Shown: piece after piece, positions 37,701 through 46,125 of the stretch
How the letters are laid out: each line of letters starts with the position of its first letter
Numbering within the stretch: the first letter of the stretch is position 1
Assembly: GCA_012845835.1 (NCBI GenBank)
Contig: JABAKD010000025.1
Coordinates: forward strand, 13,671,890 to 13,735,889
Direction of reading: 5' to 3'
From: Undaria pinnatifida
Lineage: Eukaryota; Sar; Phaeophyceae; Laminariales; Alariaceae
DNA: 64,000 nt
Program-made: the position numbers and the translations under genes
Notes under the pieces: model-generated
Seen by the model: only the letters and a program-made list of their open reading frames with translations
Told to the model about the DNA's origin: nothing
The model's database searches: none

Positions 37701-38755
37701 ATCGGTGTATTCTGTGAGGATTTCGGGGACGCCTGTGCTGAACACTCATCGGGGTATGTTTGCCTCGGTGAGTGCGAGCAGGAAATTAGATGCCTCGCGC
37801 CTTTTACCATCACGCTGGAGTGGACGGGGGGGCCTGATGAACAGGACAACGATCTGGCCTACGCCCTTGACCTGTACGTCATTGAGCCTGGAGGTACCAC
37901 TGTGTTCTGGAACAACCCTGACTCGGTGAGAGCACGATAGCTTTGCTTTGAGCAGAGAGCCCGCAGATCCTTCGGAACGCTGTACTCGTTGCGCGTTCCT
38001 GTAAGCAACCCAACACAGAGAAACCATCAAGAAATTTGTTGCTGTCGTGTTGCTAGGGAACCCACCCCACCGCACCCCACCCCAGCCGATCCAACCGCAC
38101 CCCCAAACATACACCTAACACACACTGAACCAATCCACCCAACCCACTAGTCCACTCAGTCCACTCAGTCCAACCCACCCAACCCAACCCAATCCAACCC
38201 AATCCAACCCAATCCAACCCAACCCAACCCAACCCATCCCAACCTAAACCACCACAGCACATCGGCATGCTATCAACGGACGTCTACAAGAGGACCTATA
38301 CCGTCTACGAAGGATTAGAAGGCAATTCCCCTGGAAATGTCGCCTCCACCGGTTCCACGTCGGGTTCTCCTTCTAACACTGGCCCACCCGGTTCTACTTC
38401 GGGTTACACCGACCCCAATGGTTCTACTTCTAGCACCAGCCCAAACGGCATGCCCAGCATGTCAGGCACTACCTCCGAGGGCATGGAGAATGTGGCCGCC
38501 GTTGGCTCATACATCGCTTTCGCTGAGTGGTGGCAATGGGAAGCTCCAATTTATTGGACCATTACTGCCACTATGGGTGATGGAAGGGTCGTTTCTAAGG
38601 TAACAGGCCAGTTTACGGGTGACTGTGCTTCCTCATCGAGTATATCTACGGGTAGCACTTCTTTCGATCAAGAGTATGGTCACGGTGTGTCGAAGCTGGT
38701 GTACACGAGCATGTACGACTACATCGACAACCAATGCTACTCCGAGTCGCCGTAG
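31755..38755 (+). CDS. Secreted Cys-rich protein with YfaP/DUF2135-like domain, gene 2 (three exons)
   Basis: The exons are 31755-32006 (donor AAG|GTAAAG), 37260-37925 (acceptor TTATTCGCAG, donor TCG|GTGAGA) and 38258-38755 (acceptor ACCACCACAG, stop TAG). All junctions are phase 0 and the product is 471 residues. I chose the ATG at 31755 because it opens a hydrophobic leader (ASALLLLAGA, with AAAG as possible cleavage site); the frame stays open upstream without it. The N-terminal domain contains AVTFTDDGFKSVFKFDERG and VVYKDNG across the first intron. Residues about 100-180 hold three to four diverged repeats of (D/G)ETMEQH..ASRRRLV. A nine-cysteine module identical in spacing class to gene 1 follows, then LDLYVIEPGG, RTYTVY, a Gly/Ser/Thr/Pro-rich insertion of about 55 residues absent from gene 1, and FAEWW, GDC and DYIDNQC. 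Intron 1 is 5253 bp and transposon-filled. Intron 2 (332 bp) contains a CCAAC/CCCAA repeat next to its acceptor. Function is unknown. Secretion is inferred from the leader, and an adhesive or matrix role is only a guess. Confidence 0.75.
32047..32285 (+). mobile_element. Family B element (239 bp) in intron 1 of gene 2, GACT duplication
   Basis: It runs from GGTTCTACGATAGCCCC to GGGCTATCGTAGAAC. GACT lies immediately outside both ends (32043-32046 and 32286-32289). Internal words: tctttaacgaacgtttcatg, ctcgacacgag, gtcggggtggcaaggggcac, caaaaccggcgatttcg. It is the cleanest copy of the family and lies only 40 bp after the gene 2 exon 1 donor. Confidence 0.85.
32505..32620 (+). pseudogene. Decayed copy of exon 1 of the Cys-rich gene family
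   Basis: Inside intron 1 of gene 2, the words gacgacgaccgcgccaagcc, ttcacggat, tttaagtc and gagaaaaggg match exon 1 (about 31885-31970) in the same order and strand. An extra TGAT after the CCCTA position creates a stop and a frameshift, and the DDG codons are deleted. It is a partial duplicate of the neighbouring exon. Confidence 0.75.
32772..33163. mobile_element. Family A MITE (392 bp) with TGTG duplication and nested TTAA element
   Basis: The left end is GACGCGTGCTGCCGATATCG and the right end is CTACCGTAGCACGCGTC. TGTG flanks both sides (32768-32771 and 33164-33167). A 78-bp piggyBac-like element is inserted at the GAGC|TTAA|GACC position (32848-32925), a position that is empty in the reverse-oriented family A copy at 42143-42443. 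Confidence 0.85.
32848..32925. mobile_element. piggyBac-like mini element in TTAA site
   Basis: It begins TTAACGCCTTTAC and ends AAGGGGGTTTTAA, so TTAA is present at both ends. The core carries ctggaaaccc and agtatagatagg. It matches 33568-33657 and the other copies. TTAA target choice plus CCC-starting ends is the signature of piggyBac-type elements. Confidence 0.8.
33357..33657 (+). mobile_element. Family A MITE remnant ending in a TTAA element
   Basis: It begins cgccctacgatagaagtagc and continues ctgaatgacggcgg, cctaggccatgggatttt and tctccaaat. The nested TTAA element at 33568-33657 takes the place of the right end. Confidence 0.65.
33568..33657. mobile_element. piggyBac-like mini element, best copy (90 bp including TTAA)
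   Basis: The left end is TTAACCCCTTTACCACTGG and the right end is GGCTCTAAAGGGGTTAA. The terminal inverted repeat is CCCCTTTA. The interior is aaacccgttttt, gaggacaaaatcacctggat and agtatagggaggggttcg. With no internal coding capacity, it would have depended on a transposase encoded elsewhere. Confidence 0.85.
33664..33908 (-). mobile_element. Family B element (reverse orientation)
   Basis: It runs from GGTTCTACGGTACCTAGCCC to GGGGCTATGGTAGAATC, with a 13-G run next to the right end. Internal words: cgaaatcgccggtttcgaaa, ccttgccaccccgacgcc and gaaacgttcgttcaag. Flanks GAGT and ATTC do not match. Confidence 0.7.
33955..36414. other. Non-genic, repeat-derived part of gene 2 intron 1
   Basis: Family A remnants are at about 33960-34110 (gtagcacgcgcc, cctaggccatgggattg) and 34485-34600 (two tatcgtagca ends). 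Family D lies at 34965-35135 (gcgggttgcgcgaacgaatg, gtgggatgactct). AT-rich DNA at 35160-35360 and 35820-36300 has several accaggta words and a ~75-bp imperfect duplication (ggttggca(c/a)cgacgctgt). A 102-codon frame at 35503-35811 has no motif I recognise. Confidence 0.5.
36600..36760 (+). repeat. Repeat shared with 60940-61080
   Basis: The DNA from TTCATGCG(A) through CGGCGCTTCGCG and AAACCCGACGTGCTCC to CCCGGCAT is shared with 60952-61050 at roughly 80-85% by eye. The + strand frame is conserved (MR.AE..TALR.WC and LKPDVL.PG). It could be a fragment of a mobile-element gene. I do not recognise the protein. Confidence 0.5.
36955..37195 (+). repeat. Family G repeat, copy 2, next to exon 2 of gene 2
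   Basis: It aligns with 7906-8155 (ggggagtcgccgacctatat, cgcgcgatcggag, gcaaagatgagtttcgac, CAGCTGGAG). It ends about 65 bp before the exon 2 acceptor, so the branch-point region of intron 1 may be partly repeat-derived. Confidence 0.7.
38045..38250. repeat. Degenerate (CCCAA/CCAAT)n pentamer repeat in intron 2 of gene 2
   Basis: The repeat is made of aaccc and aatcc units. It provides much of the sequence leading to the exon 3 acceptor at 38256-38257. A similar repeat on the opposite strand lies at 54295-54445. Confidence 0.85.
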
Positions 38756-38799
38756 ACGACAGTATTTTGGTAGAGTATACTGGCATCCGGCGTGCTGGT

Positions 38800-39410
38800 A
38801 GACAGTATGTTGGTGGCCAGTGTATTGGTCGCCAGTGTAGTGGAGACTGTGAATCTTCATCGAGTACCTTTGCTGGTAGTGCTTTGATCAGGAATATTGG
38901 CACGGTGTTTTGAAGCTGGTGTGCACGAGTGTGTACAATTATATCGAAAACGACTGTTGTGTCTTTTAATCGCCGTAGACGACAGCATTACACTGCTGGG
39001 CAGTTTCCTGGTGGGCAGTTTCCTGGTGGCAAGTACACCGGTGGACAATATGCTGGTGATATTTTGCTGATGCTGGGTAAACTTGTGACAGGTAATTGGT
39101 GCTGGCAACAGACTACCGGTGACTTGAGTTCTTCTAGTGGCAGTACTTTGATTGAGCAAGACCACGTTGTGTCGAAGATGGTGTACACGAACATGTACGA
39201 CTACATCGACAACGTGTTGCTATGCTTTAGGATCGACGCAGACGCCAGTAAACTGGTGACGAGGTACTCGTGGCCAGTTTAGTCGTGGCCTCGCTTTCTT
39301 GGAATGGTGCCAGGGGGCGGTCCCCATCTACTCGACCATTTTTGGTACCACTGGGTGTGGAGGGCCTGTAGGGATACGTTGATCGATTGCAGCTCCCTTG
39401 AATCGCCGTC
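38800..39410 (+). pseudogene. Tandem decayed copies of the last exon of gene 2
   Basis: Three decayed segments match exon 3. At about 38840-38975: tcatcgagtacc, tggtagtgctttgatca, gaagctggtgtgcacgag, tatatcgaaaacgactg. At about 39115-39240: cttctagtggcagtactttg, gtgtcgaagatggtgtacac, tacgactacatcgacaac. At about 39290-39365: tcgctttcttggaatgg, ccatctactcgaccattt. All contain stops or frameshifts. Between them are short repeats of cagt(a)tactggtgg type. They probably arose by local tandem duplication of the 3' end of the gene. Confidence 0.75.
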
Positions 39411-39585
39411 GACGCCCGTATACCAGTATAAACTGCCCCGTCAGTATACTGGTGTGGCGTGAACCGATAGGCCGGTTGGGGGCGGGACGGAGTCTCAAAC
39501 GTGCCCTGTTTCTCGCTTCCAGTCAGAACAAATGACTAGGTGACTGCTGTGGACGTTTCTGTCCCATTTCTCGTGACAAGGCAAG

Positions 39586-40030
39586 TAGTGTCGGTGTCGG
39601 TGTTGATGTTGGTGGTGTTGGAGGCGTTGTTGGTGGTGTTGCTGCTGGTGGTGGTGTTAGTGTTGGTATTGGCGTTAGTGGTGGTGTTGATGTTGGTGGT
39701 GTAGGTGTTTGTGTCGCTTTTGGTGTTGGTGTTGGTGTCGCTGTTGGTGTAGGTGTTGGTGTTTGTGTCGGTGTTGGTGTCGGTGTTTGTGTCGGTATGG
39801 TGTTGGTGCCGGTGTGTGTTGGTGTCTGTGTTGGCGTTGGTTTTGGTCTGTTGGTGCTGGTATTGGCGACGGTGTTGGTATTGGTATTGGTGGCGTTGGT
39901 GGTGGTGTTGGTGGTGTTGTTGGCGGAGCTGTTGGTGGAGCTGTTGATGTTGTTGTTGCTGGCCTTGGGTTCGGTAATGGGGTCGGTGTTGGGAACGGTT
40001 TTGTGGGTGGTTTTGGGGGGGGGGGGGTTG
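39586..40030. repeat. GGTGTT/GGTGTC minisatellite
   Basis: This is a G/T-rich degenerate hexamer array. All frames across it (CWCRCW, VLVLVS, HQHRHK) are translations of the repeat, not genes. It ends in a G-run at about 40016-40027. Confidence 0.9.
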
Positions 40031-40798
40031 TGTTGAGTGCTTTCGTCGTCTCTTCTTCGATGTTGATCAGCTCACCGGTAGGTCGCTCCCACAACCTAGC
40101 CCGTAGTATTATCGCCATTTATGGATTGAAGTAGCCTTCAGTAGCTTCGTTGATCCACGGAATCTCGAAAGTACCGAGCAGGTGGGGCTACATCAGTAGC
40201 ATCTTTGGGTCATTGGTGACGTCGCTTCGTTCGCCTGGTGTTGCGCGTCTCGGTTGTGTGGTTGTTGTTGTCGTTGTTGTCTTTGGGCCCGCGCTACGAT
40301 AGAGTTCGGACCTTTCAGCAGAACATTTTCTGAGCGCCGGAGCGGGCTCTCCTTATGACCCTTTAGCACCGCAGTCCCGCCATTGGGACGAAACACTTTG
40401 GAGTTTGAGACTGGAATTAATGTGTTTTGGTCAAGAGTTGGGAATGGGTTTTATGAACACAAAATTATCGTAATCTCACTATTAAATTTATTGTAATATT
40501 GTACGGCGTGAACCTTGGCCATGGAATGATCGTGCATCTTAGGGTGTGGAACCTCATATTGTTTCTCCCCGAATCTATTATTTTGGGTTTTGGCACAGAG
40601 CTCTTGAAGTGAGTAGGGGTCAAGGATAAACGGAGCACCTCCTACCGTTAGCGTGCGTGTTTGACCGTCGCCGTGTCGTTCACGCAGCAGCGCGCTCCCC
40701 CCACCACCCTGCCGTGCCCGCGGTTTGGAAACTACACAGGGATCATCGAGGCGGGCTATTTTTGGCGCCTTTGGTAGACCAAACGCTTTTCCCCCATA
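40031..40798. other. Non-genic stretch
   Basis: About 40360-40425 shares a word with 58145-58190 (gcaccgcagtcccg and aaacacttggagtt), so it is a minor dispersed repeat. Scattered family A words occur near 40640. No gene is supported. Confidence 0.4.
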
Positions 40799-41083
40799 GA
40801 CGCGTGTGCTACACGATAGAGGTGTGGCGCCTTTTTTGGGCAAAAAATGTTCTGAATGGCAGGTGTTTCTTAACCCAAAATGGTCGGAAAGGTCCGGTTT
40901 CGTTTCATACTTGGTAGTATTTGCTGTCGTATGCCTGGGCCATGATGGGATTGTTCATCGAATTTGCACTGCTTTTTTGGTTTTCCTCAAAGTCGGGTAT
41001 CGGTTGAAACATAACAGACAGAGATTCACGGGCAAGGAACCTTGGACCAAAAGAAACGGTGCACCTCTCTATCGTGCCTTGCT
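40799..41083. mobile_element. Family A MITE, degraded
   Basis: It starts GACGCGTGTGCTACACGATAGAGG. Inside: tgttctgaatggcagg, cttaacccaaaatggtcgg, cctgggccatgatggg. It ends gtgcacctctctatcgtgcc. Confidence 0.65.
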
Positions 41084-41228
41084 TCCAGGGCTCCCTCAGC
41101 CATGTACCTCGGCGTTCGGCTACCACCCCCTAGTGGTTGAATTATTATATCTCGCAGGGTGGGGACGTGAGCTGCGATTGAGGCAGAGTCACGTTTGGAC
41201 TATTTTTCCTTCTGACTGATGGTGCTAC

Positions 41229-41300
41229 TTAACGCCTTTACGACTGGAAACCCTTTTATCGGGACAAAAATACTTGGATTTAGCATAGATAGGTAATATT
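41229..41300. mobile_element. piggyBac-like mini element, right end lost
   Basis: It starts TTAACGCCTTTACGACTGGAAACCC and continues gggacaaaaatacttggatt and agcatagataggta. After that it merges with a family A core (cctaggccatgatggg). Confidence 0.6.
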
Positions 41301-41361
41301 TGCTGTTGTATACCTAGGCCATGATGGGATTGTTCATCTCGGGTTTGCACTACTTTTGACT

Positions 41362-41613
41362 GATTCTACGATAGCCCCCCCTCAAGCCAGCGATTTTCTT
41401 TAACGAACGTTTCATCATCATGGCTGCTGCTCGACACGGGGAATGGTGCTATGAAGACAATAGCTTCATGCATTCCCTTGGTTGCAAAGGACTATCGAAA
41501 CGATGACGTCGGGGTGGCAAGATAAGGCAAGGGGCACCGTATTTCAGGAGATTCGGCCGGTATCATAGGAGCTGGTTTCAAAACAGTTGATTTAATTAAA
41601 GAAGAGTTGGGGT

Positions 41614-41650
<37 letters not shown>

Positions 41651-41660
41651 ACCGTAGAAG
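41362..41660 (+). mobile_element. Family B element (299 bp) with GACT duplication and 36-G run
   Basis: The left end is GATTCTACGATAGCCCCCC and the right end ACCGTAGAAG. GACT flanks both sides (41358-41361 and 41661-41664). The right end has an uninterrupted run of 36 G at 41614-41649, where other copies have 7-13 G. Internal words: tctttaacgaacgtttca, gctcgacacgggg, gatgacgtcggggtggcaag. Confidence 0.8.
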
Positions 41661-42142
41661 GACTCAGGGAAACAACCAAAAATAGTGCTTCTCGAGTGTC
41701 CCCAACAAGCAATTCCATGGCCCAAGGTAATGCAAACGAAAAAAAAACTCGAGCAACAAAAATGAAAATCGTAAGACGAGTTTGGGTTGAGGATCATATC
41801 TCCTCATCAACGAAAACAACCTCTTCAGCCCTCTAAAAAAGTGCTACCTCTCGCTATCGTAGCATGCGCCTCCTACACACGGAAAGGAGGAGAAAAGAGA
41901 CGAGAGGACTTGATATTGCAGCATCGGAGATCCGGTCGGGGGGGTAGGGGGGACCGTGGAGGCGCCCTCCAACGTGGGGAGCTCCTACCGCACGCGCGCC
42001 GGCGATATAAATATACACACACGACGGTTGTAAGGGTTTGCTCGTACTTTTTATGAGGCGCTCCTCATTTGACCAGCTCTGTTCCTCACCCGCAACATAC
42101 ACAAAAATTTCCTGCATGAAAATATGAAGGGTGGGTTTTAAC

Positions 42143-42443
42143 GACGCGTGCTCCACGATAGAGGCACACCTTTTTTCTGGCTATTTTTTTTTCTGAATGA
42201 CGGGGCCCCTTAACCTACCAATACTATCGTCGGGAAAAAAAAACGCCATTTCGTTTTTTTTCCCGGTTCTTGCTGTGTACCTAGGAGCCATGGGATTTCC
42301 CATCCGGGGGTGTATGTATCAGTCTTGATATTTTCCCCCCCAAAATCAGTTTTTGCCTTCTTAAGAGAGGTCTTAAGCTCCCAAATTGAGGAAACCTCAG
42401 AGAATAAAAAAAAGTGGTGCGCGCCTCTATCGTAGCACGCGTC
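42143..42443 (+). mobile_element. Family A MITE, type copy (301 bp) with TAAC duplication
   Basis: The left end is GACGCGTGCTCCACGATAGAGG and the right end CTCTATCGTAGCACGCGTC, inverted repeats of about 22 bp. TAAC flanks both sides (42139-42142 and 42444-42447). Inside: ctgaatgacggggcccctta, acctaggagccatggg, catccgggggtg, gaggtcttaagctccc, which is an empty TTAA site. No protein is encoded. Confidence 0.85.
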
Positions 42444-42659
42444 TAACCGGCCAAGGCTGGGTACCCCAGTTTTTATCGCTACCGGGCTTGATTTGACCTG
42501 CACCAAAGACGCTCTGCACCTCACGCGTGTGGACAAAGACTCGCCTGGAAGATTTTCTTGGCGGCAGAGCATAGCTTATTATACCATTCCACCGCGGCGG
42601 TTTTTTGCTTCGTATCATCGAAAGTTCTAACACAGCACCAAGAAAGCTTGAGACCACCG

Positions 42660-42940
42660 CGTCAAAAGGAACAGAGGGGGGGTTACTCGCGCGAGTGAGT
42701 GCCCGCGAGCCACTGCAGTGAAAAAAAGGGACGGGGAATGCTACGATATAGGTAGCACTTTCTCCTGAAGAAAAAAATCTGGTACCTAGGGGCCATGCAT
42801 GGGATTTTTCGCCCGGTAGTAGTTTTGTTCCAAATCAGTTTTGGGAATCGATTTTTTGGGGGGTTAAGACGTGTCTTGAGCTCCCAATTTGAGGAAACTC
42901 AGAAAAAAAGTGGCACACCTCTCTATCATGACACCGGTCA
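42660..42940. mobile_element. Family C fragment followed by a family A remnant
   Basis: 42679-42699 carries the GGTTACTCGCGCGAGTGA palindrome. From 42738 a family A remnant begins (ctacgatataggtagc), with cctaggggccatgcatggg, gtcttgagctcccaatttg and cctctctatcatgacaccgg. Confidence 0.6.
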
Positions 42941-44560
42941 AAGGGGGGGTTCCCCAAAATGAGCCGCTCTTCTACTACCGTGTAGCCCGTGTGTCTTGTC
43001 GATTTCTTGATGTATGCCCAACTATGTTTCAAGTTTTGGTCTTCTTGGCGACGGTGGTGGTGCCCACCAATTTGTTGTAGACTCTCCACTTGAAGATATT
43101 ATGCATATAATCTTCGACACAAGGTGCGGCAGAGAGGTGACGTATCGCCCATTTTGTTCGGAGGCTCCTCTGGCTTGAGGAGTTCTACACCACTCTGATG
43201 CCAAACGCGATTTTGGGGGGGGGGGTTATATCGCAATTATTATATACCCAATGAACGACCAATACCATGGCCTATTGGTGTATACAACGAAAATACTCGG
43301 AAAAATTAGCGAAAATTCCAACGGGTCTATTTTTTGTCAAGGGGCGAGCCCCGTCAGTTCAAAAAAAGGTTCCAGCCAAAAAAAAAGTGGCACCAGGTAT
43401 ACCTTAATATACCTCTATTGTAGCATGCATCCTCCCTCACTCTTGAAAACCTGTGAATATTTAAAGTGAACACGAAAGTGCGACCCGACGAAGACTCGCC
43501 ATGGAAGCATTAATTGGCGTTGTGCACAGCGAAAAAAGTATCGCGCATACAAGTCTACAATATCTCGAGACATTTTTCGACGAGTATTGGGGTCAAGGAG
43601 CACGCCCCCCCCCGCCGTTCAGAAAAAACATTTAGAAAAAAACGTGCTACCGTTTCGTACCATAGTGCACGGGTTCTTAACCGTGCCCCCCCTCTGCCGT
43701 GTCCATGACGAAGCCGGCGGAAAGGGAGGGTCGCGTTTGGGGGCGCCTCTTTGTGCCGTGTCTCGGGGGTCACTCGTCGCCCGAGCGGCCACCCGGTCCC
43801 TTTTGGCAATATTTTGCGCACACACATGCTGATTTACTTTTGGCAATGAGAAATCCACATATTATGGGATGATGAGCTACGCTGCGCCAAGCAAATTGCC
43901 CACAAAGCTGTTTTGCCCGTGAGGTACAGAGTTGCTCTTGCGTTTGGCTTAAACTCGGTACCAACAATGGGGGATACCCGCCCCACGGCAGACTTGGTTC
44001 CGTGATCGCGTTCTGAGAGTCCATAGAGGAGGAAAGGGTCGAAGGCGCGCGCTTCTATAGAGGTGGCACATTTATGAAGAGTTATTCTGATATGACGGTA
44101 ATCTCTGACCCAAGATCTATGTGCACACACCAGTCGGGGGTAGTATTGAAGCAAGCCCTTGTATACTCTGCTGATTACGACAGTGTGCACACAGTGTTAA
44201 AGGCTTTGTCTTCTCTTTCAATCAACTCAACATGTGTACATCTCGCGACCCTGCGCGTCTGGCGTTGGTATGTTGTCACTCGCGGTCGCGTGGACATACC
44301 GCGAAGAAATAAATACCTACCATACATATGATAAAGCAGTATAGTGGAAACTACAGTAATAAATTTATAAAATAGATGTGATGTTTTACCTAGCTCAAAA
44401 TTCCCCACCTGAAGTATAAATACCAATACTTACCATTATAGTGGACAAAAAATAAGACACCTCCCAATAAAAACTCACTCATATTGTATAGTACGAGTAC
44501 CAACAACGCAGCTTGCAAAGGTGAGTATTGACCTGAAATTCGTCAAACTCACGGCTGACG
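42941..44560. other. Non-genic stretch with family A and C remnants
   Basis: Family A subtype at 43255-43435 (ccatggcctattggtgtata, then attgtagcatgcatcc) and 43605-43680. Family C at about 43715-43800 (gtcgcgtttgggggcgcctc, gggtcactcgtcgcccgag). No gene is supported. Confidence 0.45.
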
Positions 44561-45300
44561 TCCTTGAAAATTAGTTATAAAATACCTGGTAGCAATCGGT
44601 TTCGCAATTCTGCGGGGGCACGCGGATGCCAGGAATCTATTCCAGTAGTAGGCCGTTTTGGTCTCACGGATATCTTCCACCATGGCTCTATACCGTAAAA
44701 GAAAACACAGTCGCGGCAGTTCGTAGATGATTCGAGGCGTGTGACGCAAGCTCAACGCGGTATTGGAAGCAAGAGCTTGCGACACTGGTGTCGTAAATAG
44801 CTGTATTTAGCATATTTTCCCCATCTGCCGGAGAATATGAAGGCAAAAAAAGAGATCAAGGGGGTGACAATTGTTTGCGCGATGTGGAATCCATCGTGCG
44901 ATGGGGGTTAGGGGCACGGTGCTGTGTAGCCACTATTAGAGCTTACTGTTTCGTGACGTCTCTTGGTCAACGCACACGTACGCAAAAACATGAGCACCTC
45001 CTCCTTCTGCTTGGCACCCGTAGCCCACACCCAGAGACCTGATCCCACCCGGACCAAACCATATATTATATTACATTTTACAAAGCTGTTCATCGCACCG
45101 GGTGTCGAAAGCTCTAATCTACAACACCGCACTCTGTGCTTGCGCCACACGACCAATATCATCCCGGAACCGCCACGGCTGTTTTGGCATGATATAGAGC
45201 TATCATTGAAGCCATCGTGTGCCCAAAATGGCTCAGTACTAACCGAGATATCTGGTGTCCGCGTGCCCCCGCAGAATTGTGAAACCGATGTCTGTCGTAA
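44560..45300. repeat. Diverged inverted duplication (arms ~44560-44790 and ~45085-45300)
   Basis: The minus strand of the left arm and the plus strand of the right arm share, in order, gtcg-aagctct, gcttgcg-cacacg, atcat, ctgttttg/ctgtgtttt, tatagagc, gatatc, tccgcgtgcccccgcagaat and gaaaccgatg. At protein level both read L.LRHT..II.E.PRL, which may be a trace of coding ancestry or only DNA homology. The family is unknown. Confidence 0.5.
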
Positions 45301-46125
45301 AAAATCCTTCCGTTTTCACAATCCTGCGCGGGCACACGGATACCAGAAAATATACCGTTGAGTACTTATGGGCACAGCGTAGCTTCAGTGAACATACAAG
45401 CCAACGTAGACATGTCGGTTCCGGGATCTGATCCGGGTCGTGTGGCTCAAGCAGAGCGCGGTGTCGTAAATAAGAGCTTACGGCACCCGGGCGTCGTAAA
45501 TAGCATTATTATAAAAATTAAAATACGCTCCAGCTGTGAGATCAAATATTTTGTCGAAACTCATCTTTGCAAGCTGTGTGTGATACTCCGATCGCGCGTA
45601 TTACGGGTTGTGTGTCCTCATCAAGGAGTTAGGTCGGCGACTCCCCTTGGAACTACAGTGTAGCTATCAGGGTCAACAGGATGATTTTAGTAAGTCTGTG
45701 CGCGGAAACTATAAACCCCATTTCTGAGGGGGACAAAATCTGACAGCTGTGGAAGAAGGAAATGCATCAGTTTATCAAGTGAATACTGTAAGTCGAACAA
45801 CCGGTGAGGGGGCGGCGGAGTTTTTAAGAACGTGGGGGCCTGATTTTGATCAAAAGGGGGGCGGGACGGGGGGAGGGGGGGGGGAGGGGACGGGTGGGGC
45901 TATAGCATTTTTCCCCAGAGGATAAAGAGACGAAAGAGGTCAACGGGCTAACAATTGTTTGCGCTATTATATGCAATCCACCCTGGGATGGGAACTGGGG
46001 GCACGGTGCTGTAGCCAGTAGAGCTCACTGTTTCGTGACGCCCCATTGGTCAACGCATACATTCGCAAAACCATGCCTCCTCCTGCTGCTTGGCACTCTG
46101 AGCACAAACTCCACCCGGACCACGC
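44815..46125. repeat. Direct repeat pair (~44815-45065 and ~45905-46125)
   Basis: Both copies carry ttttcccca, acaattgtttgcgc, gggggcacggtgctgt, actgtttcgtgac, ttggtcaacgca, cctcctcctt/ctgctgcttggcac and cacccggacca in order and on the same strand, 1.09 kb apart. They could be old LTRs or a segmental duplication. Between them lies a reverse-strand family G copy (45515-45760). Confidence 0.55.
45515..45760 (-). repeat. Family G repeat, copy 3
   Basis: It is the reverse complement of the copies at 7906 and 36955: cagctgtgagatcaaa, tcgaaactcatctttgcaag, ctccgatcgcgcgta, aggtcggcgactcccc, ggggacaaaatctgacagct. Confidence 0.75.

Noticed and set aside
39675-40134. 147-codon Pro/His/Thr-rich and 141-codon Cys/Trp/Gly-rich opposing frames
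   Set aside because: Both read the same GGTGTT minisatellite on opposite strands.
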